In this document: positions 22,848-34,394 of the stretch, in pieces
Layout of the letters: each line of letters begins with the position of its first letter
Position numbering within the stretch: the first letter of the stretch is position 1
Assembly: GCA_026874595.1 (NCBI GenBank)
Contig: CM049308.1
Location: forward strand, 52,339,624 to 52,403,623
Direction of reading: 5' to 3'
DNA from: Sipunculus nudus
Lineage: Eukaryota > Annelida > Sipuncula > Golfingiida > Sipunculidae
Length of the DNA stretch: 64,000 nt
Program-made: the position numbers and the translations under genes
The notes under the pieces: model-generated
The model's database searches: none
Told to the model about the DNA's origin: nothing
The model's input: only the letters and a program-made list of their open reading frames with translations

Positions 22848-25800
22848 ATGGTTTATCATTGAGATGAGTATTATGAGCATGAGCTTATTTTTAGTGTTAT
22901 ATTTAATTATAATATAAAATTGTTGAGTATGAATGTCAGAGGGCTGAGAAATTTTAAGAAAAGAAGGGCTATTTTCAGTTGGGTAAGAGAACATAAATCT
23001 AGTATAGCATTAATTTAAGAAACTTATAGTGAAAGTAATGATGAAAATATATGGAAAAATGAATGGGGAGGGAAAACATGTAATGAGCCATGGGTCGAAT
23101 CATAGTAGAGGAGTTGCCTGTTTTATCTCAAATAATCTTAATTTAGAGAATTTAATTACAGTTAAAGACAAGGATGGAAGATTTGTAATTTTGAAATTTA
23201 ATATTGAAAAATACTCATATGTAGTAGTTAACTTGTATTCCCCTAATGATGACAGGCAAAAAGTTTTATTTTATAAGAAAGTTTATAAGGAAATTGAGGA
23301 ATTAATTTTAGATCAAGATCATTATGTTATAATTGGAGGAGATTGGAACACATTGTTGACAGAAATGGATAAGAAAGGTGGACTAATTTATAGTAGGACT
23401 AGAGCAGTAGACGAAATTACAAAAATTCAAACAAAATTAGATTTGCAAGATATATGGAGAATAAAGCACCCTACAGAAAAGAGGTATACATGGCGACAAA
23501 AAACAAAAAAGCTATATAGTAGAATTGATTATTTTTTTAATTTCTACCTTGTTGCAAGACAGAATTTCAGATGTATCAATATTACCTGCTTTTAAATCTG
23601 ATCATTCCGGTATTTCTATTGTAATAAACGAATATGATGAAGAAAAACGGGGAAGGGGATATTGGAAATTTAATAACAGACTTTTGACAGATAAAACTTA
23701 TGTACAGCATATGAAGGATAAACTAGAAGAATGGATAAATGAGAATTATAATTATAATCCCAATTTACAATGGGAACTAATAAAATATAAAATCCGCAAA
23801 GAAACAATAAAATACTCTTAAGCTAAATGTAAAGAAAAAAGGGAAGAAGAAATGTGTATCCTTGGGGAATTACAGGAATTAGAAGATAAAGAAGAATTTA
23901 CAGAAAAATATGAAAATCTTAGTCTCAAATTACAGAAATTATATGAGGAGAAAGTTGAAGGAATAATCACAAGAGCTAAAATTAGGTGGCTAGAAAAAGG
24001 AGAAAAAAGTACTAAATATTTTTATTCATTAGAAAAAAGAAATGGAAAAAAGAAACACATAAAACAACTTAGAGATGAAAATGGAAATTTAATTACAGGC
24101 ATTTGGAATATATTAAAAGAAGAAAAACATTTTTTTGAAAAACTATACTCATCTAAGCACAATGGTACCGAAAAAATTGCTCAAAGTTTATTTTTTTGTA
24201 TGAATAATAATATTCCAAAATTAACTTTGGAAGGACAACAACACTGCGAAGGATACTTATCAACAGAAGAATGCTTTAAAGCAGCAAAGAGTTTCAAAAA
24301 TAACAAGTCTCCTGGTAATGATGGGATAACGGCTGAATTTATAATTTATTTCTGGGGGCAGCTAGCAGATATAATGGTGAACAGCTTTAATTTTTCTATG
24401 GATACTGAAGCTTTAACAGCTTCACAGAGACAAGCAGTGATAACTCTGATAGAAAAAAAAAGGAAAGGATCGATCTTACATAAAAAATTGGCGCCCTATT
24501 TCTTTATTAAACATAGATTATAAAATCATGACAAAAGCAATTTCATTTAGAGTCAAGAAAATTATCTCAAAGTTAATACATAGAAACCAATATGGATTTA
24601 TGAGAAACACATCAATAGCAGAAGCGATCAGAACTATTTTAGATGTTATGTTTTATATGAATGATAAAAAGAAGAGTGGGATATTACTTACAATCGATTA
24701 TGAAAAAGCTTTTGATACTTTGGAATGGAGATTTATATATACAGCCCTAGAAAGTTTTAATTTTGGGACATCTTTAATAAAATGGGTTAAATTATTTTAT
24801 AGCAATGTAGAGGCATGTGTAATAAATAATGGATATTCATCAGGGTACTTTGATGTGAAAAGAGGGGTTAGACAGGGTGATCCATTGTCACCCTACTTGT
24901 TTATTTTGTGCCTAGAGATAATTGCAATTAATATTCGATATAATCCAGATATAAAAGGTATCAAATTTAAAGATCAGGAATTAAAATTGGTGCTGTATGC
25001 TGATGATACCACATTAATATTAAAAGATATAGAATCTGTAACTTTAGTACTGAAAATATTTGAAGAGTTTTCGAGATACTCTGGTTTAAAAATGAATAAA
25101 GAAAAGACGGAAGGAATGTGGTTAGGGAATTTAAAAAATTGTGAGGATCAACCTTTAGGCTTAGATGGTTAAGATGGTTGAAAGGAGTTAAAAGTGTTAG
25201 GATCATACCTGTCATATAACAGTGAATTAATAAATGAATATAATTTTGAACCTAAAATTCAGAGTATTTATGAAATCACTAATATCTGGAAGCAGAGGAA
25301 TTTATCATTATCTGGTAGAAATTTAATAACATAATCGTTATGTTTCTCAAAGTTAAATCATCTTATATGCAATTTTGTTGTGCCAAAAAGCTTTTTGGAG
25401 AGATTAAGTAAAATTATATGGCTTTTTATTTGGAATGGACAAAAAAGAGGTAAAGTACAGAGAAATTTGTTGATAAAGCCATATGAAGAAGGGGGAATGA
25501 ATATGCTTCACATTGAAAGTTTCATTAAAGGGCAGCAAATAATGTGGTTAAAAAGATATATAGACAGCTCAGAAAAGGACTGGAAATTTCTTTTAGATAA
25601 TTTTTGTGATAGATTTGGGGGAACAGAATTACTGTTACAATGTGATTATAGTCAAGAGTATTTGAAGGATAAAATGCCAGAAATTTATGTCCAATTATTT
25701 ATGAATTGGAAAGAGATTCGTTCAGTGGATTAAATGAGCCCTATTGTTTGGAATAATTTAAGAATAACTAGAAAAAACAAACCTTTTTTCTCAAAAAGCT

Positions 25801-26669
25801 TATACGAGTCTGGACTTATTTTCGTAAATGACATTTATCAAGAGAATGGCAAAAATATAAATTTTAAGTACTGTTTAAATCGAGGTGCTAAACAGTTAGA
25901 TTATATGATTTACAGAGCCATAGCAAGTCAGTGTAAAAGGACGTTTTGTCATATTGAATACCATACTGAAGACCAGTACAAGATATTAGATATTACCTCA
26001 GTTAAATGTAAAATAAAAAATGGTACTAGAGAGTATAAAAATATTATATCAAAACAGGCATATGAATATTATGTTGGAAGAGTAAAATTAAATAGTGTTA
26101 TATCTAAGGATAAATATGGATACCTGTATAATGTAAAAGAAGAAGAATGGAGTGTCCTTTATACAAATGGAAATTTGTGCAAAGATAGAAAAATTAGTGA
26201 ATTTCAGTATAAAATATTACATAGATACCTTTGCCTTAAAGGAAAACTTTATAAATATGGTGTATCAGATGATCCTTATTGTAGATATTGTAATAATGAG
26301 GTTGAAGATATTTCACATTTATTTTTTAATTGTGATTTTGTCCAGAGATTTTGGAATGAAATAAGAATTTATTATAATGTTGCTGCAGAGATAATTACTG
26401 AAAAAAATGTAGTCTTAGGTATACCACATAAGGAAAGTAAGAAAGAAAACAAAATCCTTTTACATGGAAAATATTACATTTACAAGACAGAAAAAGCAAA
26501 TAAGTTAAATATTGATCAATTTAAAAATCATATGAATTATCAGCAAAAGATAGAATGTCCTCTGACCACTGAAAGAAATAATAAATTGCGTTTGATTTGG
26601 GATTTAATAGAAAATAATGAAAGGGAAGCAGAGGAAGATGTTATCAATCCACATGGATATCTGTCATAA
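22848..26669 (+). pseudogene. LINE ORF2: endonuclease-reverse transcriptase, broken
   Basis: The probable start is the ATG at 22848 (MVYH, then an early TGA at 22860). The endonuclease begins with KLLSMNVRGLRNFKKRRAIF, includes the SHGSNHSRGVACF and VVNLYSPNDD stretches and the GGDWN catalytic block (23337-23351). The linker shows the WRPIS signature, and the RT has YGF, TIDYEKAFDTLEW, GVRQGDPLSPYLF and the YADD active site (24997-25008). The tail has KPYEEGGMNMLHIESF and a CRYCNNEVEDISHLFFNC knuckle (26278-26331). Lesions include TAA at 23016, frame changes near 23067, 23535 and 24485, and TAA at 23819, 25170, 25332 and 25731. The motifs fit the L1/Tx1 group; the clade is from recognition only. 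Confidence 0.9.
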
Positions 26670-26831
26670 GATTATTATTATATTATTGTTTGTGTATGTA
26701 TAATCAATGTATTGTAATATATGTGATGTCTGAGTTTTTTTTTATGTGAACTGCACACTTTGGTGCTAGTTTTGATTGTATGTTTTCGTTTTGTCAATAA
26801 AAAAAAAATAAAAAAATAAAAATAAAAAAAA

Positions 26832-26845
26832 ATATCCTAAAACAT
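26832..26845 (+). repeat. Target-site duplication of the LINE, 3' copy
   Basis: ATATCCTAAAACAT follows the A-rich tail and matches 21312-21325 exactly. Confidence 0.9.
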
Positions 26846-27111
26846 TACAGATAAATAAACACAATTTTTGACATTTCTGCAAATGTTTGTAAATGCTTGT
26901 TTTGGTAAAATATTTTTTTTTCATAAATAAATTGACCAGCCTTTTCTGGTTCCATAGACCAAACAATTTCATCAGGATTATGCATCTCTTACAGAATCTA
27001 TTATGTCATACATTTGATGTCAAATTATATCTTAGTTTTCATGATCAGAGTGCACAAACCGATTTATTTACTATGTATAAAATCAAAATGTGATATATTC
27101 CCTGATATATT

Positions 27112-28759
27112 CATGCATTGGTTGTTCAGATTCTGGAGCTTTTGTAACAAATTTTCCATTATCCTGGGGGGGGGGGGGGGTAATTACAAGTCCAATAGCT
27201 TGGACAATATGGGTAAAAGAGACCTAATTTCAGGTTTCTATGGAGACTTTTCATGGGTCTCCCTATGCATCAAGAATGAAGATTCTAGGTCCAATTGTTA
27301 TGAATTGTGCCCGGTAAACAGATGTTCATATCTTTAATGGTCTCAAAAATGGAGAAAAAAATCGTAAAAAACCCAAACAAATACAGGTGGTGCCACCAGT
27401 CTGCAAAAACTGATTAAACACTCCATGATCAATATCCATGCAAACAATTATGGTGATCTCTGCATTAGTTGTTCAGATACTTTAGCTTTTGTATCAAATG
27501 TTCCATTATTCCGAGCTGTACTTTAGAGTGCCATAGCTCAAATGATATGGGTAACAGAGACCTAATTTCAGGTGTCCATGGAGACTTTTCATGGGTCTCC
27601 CTGTGTGTCAAGAATAAAGATTCTAGGTCAAGTCATTACAATTTGTACCCTGTTGACAGATAACTACATCCTCAAAGGTCTCATAAATAGAGAAAAAAAA
27701 AAATTGTAAAAAATTGAAAAAATACAGGTGGCACCACCAGTCTGCAGGAAATGATGGAACACCTCTTGATCAATATGTATGCCAAAAATCATGACCATCT
27801 GTATTGTAGTTATTGAGATGTTGCAGTTTTTTTTAATCAAATTTTCCATTATTCTGGGGAGGGGGGGTAATTGGGAGCCCCACAGCTCAAATGATATGGG
27901 TAACAGAGACCTTATTTCAGGTTTCCATGGAGAGTTTTCATAGGTCTCTCACTGTGTCAAGAATGAAGATTCTAGGTCCAGTCTTAACGATTTGTGCCCT
28001 GTTAACAGATGTCCACATTTTTAAAGACCTCAAAAACAGAGAAAACAATTCGTAAAGAATCGAAAAATACAGGTGGCGCCACCAGTCTGCAGAAACTGAT
28101 GAAACCTCTCATGATCAATATGTATGCCAATAATCATGACCATCATTGATGTAGTTAATGAGATACTGAAGTTTTTGTATGAAATTTTTCACTATTCTGG
28201 GGGGGTACTTTGGGGCCCCATAGCTCAAAGGATCTGGGTAACAGAGACCTAATTTCTGGTTTCCATGGAGACTTTTTAAAGGTCTCTCACTGTGTCAAGA
28301 ATGAAGATTCTAGGTCCAGTCTTTACGATTTGTGCCCCGTTAACAGTTGTTCACATTTTTAAAGGTCTCAAAAATAGAGAAAAAAAATCGTAAAAATCTA
28401 AAAATACAGGTGGCGCCACCAGTCTGCAGGAACTGATGGAACATCTCATGATAAATATGTATGCCAAAATTCATGACCATCAGTGATGTAGTTAATGAGA
28501 TATTAAAGTTTTTGTATGAAATTTTTGACTATTCTGGGGGATACTTTGGGGCCCAATAGCTCAAAGGATATGGGTAACAGAGACTTAATTTCTGGTTTCC
28601 TAGGAGATTTTTCATTGACCTCTCAGAATGTAAAGTTACAAGATTCTAAGTCCAGCGATTACGATTTGTGCCAGGTTAACGGACAGACGGACGGACAGAC
28701 GGACGACGGACAAAGAGTGATCGCTATAGCTCAGCATGACTGAAAGTCAGCTGAGCTAA
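27112..28759 (+). mobile_element. HINE-like element, 5'-truncated copy
   Basis: The 3' end (28727-28759) has the same hairpin as the complete copy, ending GCTGAGCTAA, and is preceded by (GGACAGAC)-type short repeats and AAAGAGTGATCGCTATAGCT. Four tandem units start near 27385, 27726, 28069 and 28407 (340-bp spacing). Upstream the homology starts mid-unit near 27112 with TTGTTCAGATTCTGGAGC; no 5' terminal palindrome was found. The truncated 5' side lies 270 bases beyond the LINE. Confidence 0.8.
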
Positions 28760-28895
28760 AAAAAAAACCTTGCAGTTGCACTGTATTTCTAGTCTGTATA
28801 CACAGGATTAACTTGAATGAAACATTGCAGACAGCTTTAAGTGCATGAGTAATATCCTGGAACCAGTTTTTTTTAATAGGAAATATTAAATTTTC
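28760..28895. other. Spacer
   Basis: A poly-A run after the HINE end and AT-rich sequence; nothing recognised. Confidence 0.4.
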
Positions 28896-28899
28896 TCAT

Positions 28900-30090
28900 G
28901 ATTTTTTTATCATTTTAATTATCTTCAGCTTCATTAACATGAGTGAAATATATATATGTGTGTGTGTGCGTGTGGGTGGGTGTGTGTTATTTCTATGATT
29001 CTGACATCCTAAGGAATCTTTTGACATATAATTTGTTTTGGTTGTGCCAAATTGAAAAAAAAATGGTGGTGGTAGCTTCTTGCAGCCTTTATACAAAGCT
29101 GATTTAAATAAAATTTAAAATTCATATGTTTATTTATGTTAATACCAAGTAAGCCTAGTTTAACACAAACTTCACTGTTCAAGGTGCATGGTATTGTAAA
29201 TGTTGATACTGAAATCACTGGATACCTCAGGTTTAGAAAGAAGCATTACCTGGAATTTATCAGGAAAAGCTTCCATTAAATTTATATGAAACCTTTCTAT
29301 AGCTTTCTATACTCCGAAGCGAGGATATGTCTCATATTTTTTTTTGCTACTATCAATGAAAGAAATAGTATTATTCATCGGCCTAATTTGCCAGATCAGC
29401 AACTGTAATGAAACCAAATATATCTTTTTATAAAAATGTTTAATAGGGCTGGCACCAGAACCGAAATCCAAGGAACGCCCTTCCCATTATCAAGCCAGTC
29501 ACTATATGTATTAGAAAGTTGTTTCCGTTCTGTAAGATAGCTGTATAGCAGTATAGAACATACCATATATACTTAGTTTTCCAATTAGAAGTGACAAAGG
29601 CATACCGTCAAACGCCTTTGACAAGTCTATCAGTTCAGTATCGAAGTACCCGCCTCTGTCAAATTCATGTCCCCACTCCATCTGTCACAAGAGGACAGAC
29701 TCACAACCATGTTTCTTTCTAAATGCAGAAATAAATGGATGAAATATTTGATTTTGAAATGTTTCTAGCTGTTTTTTTATAATTTTTAAAAAAATCGTTG
29801 AAATAGAGATCACGATACTGACTGGACGGTAGTTTTTCTTTATAAGTGGATTATCTGTTTTAAAAACCGGTGTGATATTTGCATATTTCATCAAATTTGG
29901 AAAGACACTGCTTCTAATGCAGTTATTAAACAAAATAGGATTGGCAATCTAAAGAACCTTAGCAGATCGGCCATCATAACCAGTGGCCTTCTTAGAATGT
30001 AGATTGTTAATAATTTCGAACATGTCATAAGTGAAATATGAGAACATAAAGTCTTTACACATAGTAAAATCATTTTCAATTACATTTTTG
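28900..30090 (-). pseudogene. CR1/jockey-like LINE, RT remnant
   Basis: Read on the minus strand, in order: KYANITPVFKTDNPLIKKNY then RPVSIV (from 29933 down), a segment giving DLSKAFDGMP (about 29590-29625), GVPWISVLVPALLN (a decayed GVPQGSVLGPLLF, about 29450-29500), a decayed YADD neighbourhood (about 29370-29400), then NPDKFQVMLLSK (about 29250-29275) and VKLGLLGININKHMNFKFYL (about 29110-29170). These are the RT motifs of non-LTR elements of the CR1/jockey/I kind, in the right order. They lie in different frames with several stops and shifts, so the copy is old. No poly-A or 3' end was delimited; a (CA)n tract lies at 28955-28985. Confidence 0.75.
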
Positions 30091-30149
30091 ATCTGGTTGT
30101 TACGAACATATGAGATTGACTGATCTATAAAACCTTTTCATACTGTTAA

Positions 30150-30840
30150 CATGTTTTTTTTTTCATTTCATCCACACTCAATTTACTTTCAAAGGCTTAA
30201 ATCCAGATAAAGTTTAAAAAGTTTAATTCAGACACATAAAGATTTAGAACACAGCAAATTACAATAAGAAAAACTGGTATTAAATTAAAATATATAAAAT
30301 AGAACATGCAAACATTAATAATTTAAAACAGTAAATGACAATCAGAAGAACTTGTAATAAATTTAAATATATAAATGGAACATGTAAACATTACACTTAA
30401 CAACAGCATTTTTACATAATGTACAATATATTTACATTAATTATTCACAGTATATACATTTATTTACAAGTAAGTTTACATTCACAAATATATTACTTTT
30501 TTTTACAATAAACACAAATATATTACTTTCATAAAACAACTAAAACAAATCATTGGGACCAGTCTTCACTCCTCTCCTCTTCATATTAAAAAAAAATACA
30601 TACACAGTTGAAATGATGTAGACGTATTCACATGAGAGCTGAAAAATAAAGAATCATTCAAACAGCTCAATAAATCAACCAACCCATCAGAATTAAACTC
30701 GTTTACAATGGTTCCCCCCTCTACTATAAAAGCCCCCCCCCCCCCCCTCAAAATAATATATTTCTCCTCTGGGGTCAAGTCCATTTCTTTTATTTTTTTA
30801 TTTTTTTTATTTTTTTTTAGTTTACAACTGGCTTGAATTC
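30150..30840. repeat. AT-rich low-complexity and mini-repeats
   Basis: Repeated phrases such as ATAGAACATGCAAACATTA and ATGGAACATGTAAACATTAC (30298 and 30375) and CACAAATATATTACTTT (30484, 30514) occur in AT-rich DNA. A C run (about 30726-30747) and a long T tract (30788-30820) follow. No coding content. Confidence 0.6.
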
Positions 30841-30855
30841 ATGTAATGAAGAAGT

Positions 30856-30862
30856 ATAAGAG
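30856..30862 (+). repeat. Candidate 7-bp target duplication, left
   Basis: ATAAGAG just before the left arm; the right flank has GTAAGAG at 35509-35515 (6 of 7 identical). Confidence 0.55.
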
Positions 30863-31965
30863 TTAGGCCATGGGCTAGTGGGGGTCATAGTGCACCCCCC
30901 TTGTGATTTACTTTAATAGGTATTTTCATGTAGCCCTAGGTCTAACAATTCAGAAAATTGATGTTGCCACAAAAAAAACTGGGATGGAAGATACCTCCCA
31001 TGGACTTTTTAACCACGCCTACTTTTACAGCTGGAGGCAGATAATTAGGGGTATGGAAAATCCAAACAACCCTAACTTTGCAACTCTTGACCAAAATATT
31101 TCAAATGACCACTTAAAATGTTCGCCTTGTCAAGATCTACCAGTTCATGCAAATGACATGCAAATTTATTTTGCGAAAAGGTCACTAGAGGTCAAAAGGT
31201 CACAAACTTTGACCTTTCCCTATAATTTCTAGTATTATCAGGGTAAATTTATCGCCAAGACCATATAAAGTTGTTTTTAATTGAAAATTAATTAAAATGA
31301 AGGTTTACATGTGCTTTGTAATACCAGGAGTCAAAACGTTTGAAAAGAAGTAGTGATTTCCCTGCGGTGAGCGAGATATTTCTGCACTTTTACAAACTTT
31401 TTGTATGTATTGCTGAATGTGCCAAATAGGAGTAAGGCAAAATCTAACAATGGTACTTTGAAATCTTTCATTGAATCTTTGCAAATGACCATAAAAGATT
31501 ATATTTGTGTGTTCTATAAAATGAAACATAAATTATGCATATATTTTCATCGAAGCGTTTGTTGGAGTCAAAAGTAAGCAAAGGTTGACCTCACCAACAC
31601 CATAGCTGTTTGTTACACAGATTAGTTATGAAGCCTGCCACGAAATTTTAATATTGAAACAAATGTATGTTTCTTTCTTTCTTTCAATTAACACATTTCC
31701 TGTTAACATTCATCCTAATTTTTACCAGTTTGTATCTTATTTTATGACAGTTACATATGTTCTTAGATAGTTGTCACTGGTTCATTGATCTCTGTTAACA
31801 AAAAATCCCTAATTTTAATTTGACTAGTAACAGCCAATGTATTATTTGTTGCATAAATACATGTACCCTTATATCACATATATCAATTTCTATTACTAGT
31901 GGAAAATATATTAGTTATTATAATTAATATAATAATTAATAATTAATTCTCTCAATAAATAGAGG
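30863..31965 (+). repeat. Left arm of the composite foldback
   Basis: Inverted copy of about 34395-35508. A 66-residue frame (from 30909, MIYFNRYFHVALGLTIQKID then VATKKTGMEDTSHG) is identical to one on the minus strand at 35268-35468; since the bases are also identical this reflects DNA identity, not protein selection. After about 31100 the arms diverge (single-base gaps, substitutions, TTCTTTC repeat length). The arm ends in an AT-rich ATTAATTCTCT segment near 31960. Confidence 0.9.
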
Positions 31966-32029
31966 ACCTGGTTTTGTGACACAAAAAAGATATATGTCTC
32001 CCCTCACTACGGGCCTCACTTTCCCAAAT

Positions 32030-32990
32030 TTGAGGGAAAAATGGACCCCTTCAAAAGTTTGGTGTTAACTTAAATCCTGCATTTCTAAAGATTTAACCTT
32101 GTATGATGATGATCAAGGTGACCAAGTTATGATCTGATCTGAGATTTTATTTTTTATTCTGGTTGATTTAACCTTGAAGATTCAGTTCAAGGTCACAGTT
32201 ATCAAGCTCCTCAAGAAACTCTATTAATAAATAGTGTTTCAAATTTGAGGGAAAATATGTGATACTTCAAAAGGTATCGGATTCACAATTTTTTTTATTT
32301 CATCCAATATAACCTTGATGATGAAGGTCAAGGTCACCAGATTTTTAACTGGTCCGAGATACAGGTAGAGACATTTCACAAGTTGAATTTCATGAAAATA
32401 TATCAAGTGATTAAAAAGTTATAGCATTCAAAATAATTTCTGTTCTTGCTGATTTGACCTTGAATATCCAGATCAAGGTCACCAGTGATCGAGCTATTCA
32501 AGGGACTTAATTAAATCACTGGTGTTTCAAATTTGAGGAAAAAATATGCGCTACTTCTAAAGTTATCGGGTTCACAAATAATTCTATTTCAGCCTATTTG
32601 ACCATGATGTTGAAGGTCAAGGTCACCAGTTTTCGAACTTGTCCGAGATTTTGGCAGAGACATTCCACAAGTCAAATTCCATGAAAATATATTGGGTGGT
32701 TCAAAAGTAATAATGTTCACAAATACTTTCTATTCTGTCTGATTTGACCTTGAAGATCCAGGTCAAGGTCACCAGGTTTCAAGCTCTTTAAGGAACTTGA
32801 TTTAAACAATAAGTGTTTCAAATTTTAGGAAAAAAATATACAATACTTCAAAATTATTGGGGATAATGAAGGATAAGGTCACCGGTTTTTGAACTCCTAC
32901 GAGATTTTGGTAGAAACAATTTAAATTTTGAATTTCAGGAAAAAATTATTGAGTCGTTCAAATGTTATCACATTCACAAAATATGACACA
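32030..32990. repeat. Tandem array with TCAAGGTCACC, ~145/290-bp units
   Basis: Blocks with AAGGTCAAGGTCACCAG or CAGGTCAAGGTCACCAG recur near 32187, 32323, 32468, 32610, 32759 and 32870 (about 145 bases apart). Alternate blocks share GTGTTTCAAATTTGAGG and TTCCATGAAAATAT, giving a full unit near 290 bp. It fills the left part of the foldback core. Confidence 0.85.
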
Positions 32991-33199
32991 GACGATGACG
33001 ATAGTATGATAATTGTGATAACTGATTAAAATTGCAATTTTAGAAATAAAGCAATCTTTATATTTATGGCCCAGGGAATAAGCTCACCAAAGTGTGACTC
33101 CTGAGATAATTAATCTTATGCTGATAGCAGAACGTTCTTAAGAGGGGATGTGTTACAGGTTCACATAAAAGCAAACCGAACTGTCTCGCTAGTGAAGCT

Positions 33200-33275
33200 T
33201 ACTTTTCTAGCGAAGCGATTGGAACGCCGGGCATGTGCCCCACCGACATGGGTTAGAATCCCGGATCGGTCCAGA
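33200..33275 (+). repeat. tRNA-like (SINE head-like) module
   Basis: TAGCGAAGCGATTGG (33208-33222) fits a pol III A box and GGTTAGAATCC (33251-33261) fits a B box with one mismatch to GGTTCGANTCC. A GGG-TTAGAAT-CCC T-arm-like hairpin and a GGGCA-TG-TGCCC hairpin lie between and around them. There is no proper acceptor stem and no gene-like tRNA fold, so a tRNA-derived SINE fragment is the likeliest reading. Confidence 0.4.
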
Positions 33276-33331
33276 ATTTTCCCCTAAAAAATTGTCTTCG
33301 TAACAGTATTCGAGCAACTGCATAGTCCATT

Positions 33332-33964
33332 GAAAAATACAGAAACACTGCCTGTGGGGTTGCCAGTCAGTCAGGCTACCATGGATAGTCAGTAGATAGT
33401 CAGAAGGGACAGTCAGATAAACCTACACAGATTTTTCAGGCAGTCACTGATATCTGATTTGATTTTGACTAGCAATTTCCACCACCTGGCTATGACTCTA
33501 GATGTTCATCTGTCATGGTCTTTCTGACTGACCTGCTCTCTAAAGGCCAGCCTGTATTTCATTATTTATCTGGTGTGTTGTCTCCTAGACGATTAGTAAG
33601 CTAGTTCTCTGGAAGGATATATACCTGATAGTCAGACTGATGACTAAAGCTCTGGCTCTAGCATGCATGTATCGTTGAACAAAGGGGACACCGTCTTGTT
33701 GATTACCAGTCTGGTAGTCAGAAAATAACTGACCACCTGTCGACCAGAAACATTGGTATAAAGACAACTGGACTACCAGTGTTGGCTAATTTATCAAACA
33801 GACTGAAAACCGCTAGAGCTATAGTCATCAACCTGACTATCAGGCAAATATCCTCCCAGAGATATAGCTGGTCTGACTGTCGTATCTGACTATCTACTGA
33901 CTATGTGTGATAATCTGACTTACTACCAATCCAAATGGCAGTGTTTCTGTATTTTTATGGACTA
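33332..33964. mobile_element. Nested ~630-bp palindromic element
   Basis: The ends CCATTGAAAAATACAGAAAC (33332) and its inverse near 33933-33962 are reverse complements apart from two changes. Inner segments also pair: GTCAGTAGATAGTCAGA (33389) with the inverse at 33885-33905, and GGATATATACCTGATAGTCAG (33617-33637) with about 33830-33852. The left side has ~175 extra bases, so one arm gained or lost sequence. The composition is dominated by AGTCAG/CTGACT words. No coding content. Confidence 0.75.
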
Positions 33965-34394
33965 TTCAGTGGTTCGATTACTAAAAACACAAACTGTCTG
34001 TCAGTCAGACATTTAGTCAGAGAGATAGACATTAACTCAAACAGGAAGTATGATGTACCACAGGAGAGAGAGTCATTTGATCAGAGTCAAAATGAGAAAC
34101 AGGTGTACCGGTTAGATAGTAAGCCAGCCTGTTAGAGAGTTTTTTCGTTCAAGATGATAGTCAATAGACATGACATGCGAACGAATAGACTTACAGACAG
34201 TCATATGTAAAAAGAATGACTGACAGAGGTCCATATATAAAATAAACTAGACTACCAAAGTCGCCAAAATGCACGGAGGCAGGCCATTAATGTATAAGTA
34301 TAAAAAATGGCTTCATTAATAAAACTGCAATCTTTAATCAATTATCACAATTATTATACTTTGACAAACTCAGTAATATATCCAGGTGAGATAT
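33965..34394. other. Foldback core, GTCAGA-rich
   Basis: A continuation of CAGTCAGAC-rich sequence to about 34235, then AT-rich DNA to the right arm. A 66-codon frame at 33935-34135 follows the repeats. Nothing recognised. Confidence 0.5.

Larger units (their letters stand above)
21326..26831 (+). mobile_element. L1/Tx1-type LINE, near full length (5.5 kb)
   Basis: The element is bounded by a perfect 14-bp target duplication and ends in an A-rich AATAAAAAAA-type tail (26796-26831) preceded by an AATAAA-like signal. It runs from a ~1.5-kb 5' part without recognisable ORF1, through an AP endonuclease and reverse transcriptase, to a C-terminal zinc-knuckle region. The length with flanking duplications implies insertion by target-primed reverse transcription of a nearly complete transcript. 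The coding part carries several stops and frameshifts and is dead. It landed between two HINE-like copies. Confidence 0.9.

Noticed and set aside
30903-31232. Conserved protein in the foldback arms (identical 66 residues in both arms)
   Set aside because: The DNA is identical too, so identity says nothing about protein selection; the frame has no recognised motif and no consistent start or end.
33200-33275. Functional tRNA gene
   Set aside because: A- and B-box-like words exist but there is no acceptor stem or full cloverleaf; kept only as a SINE-like module.
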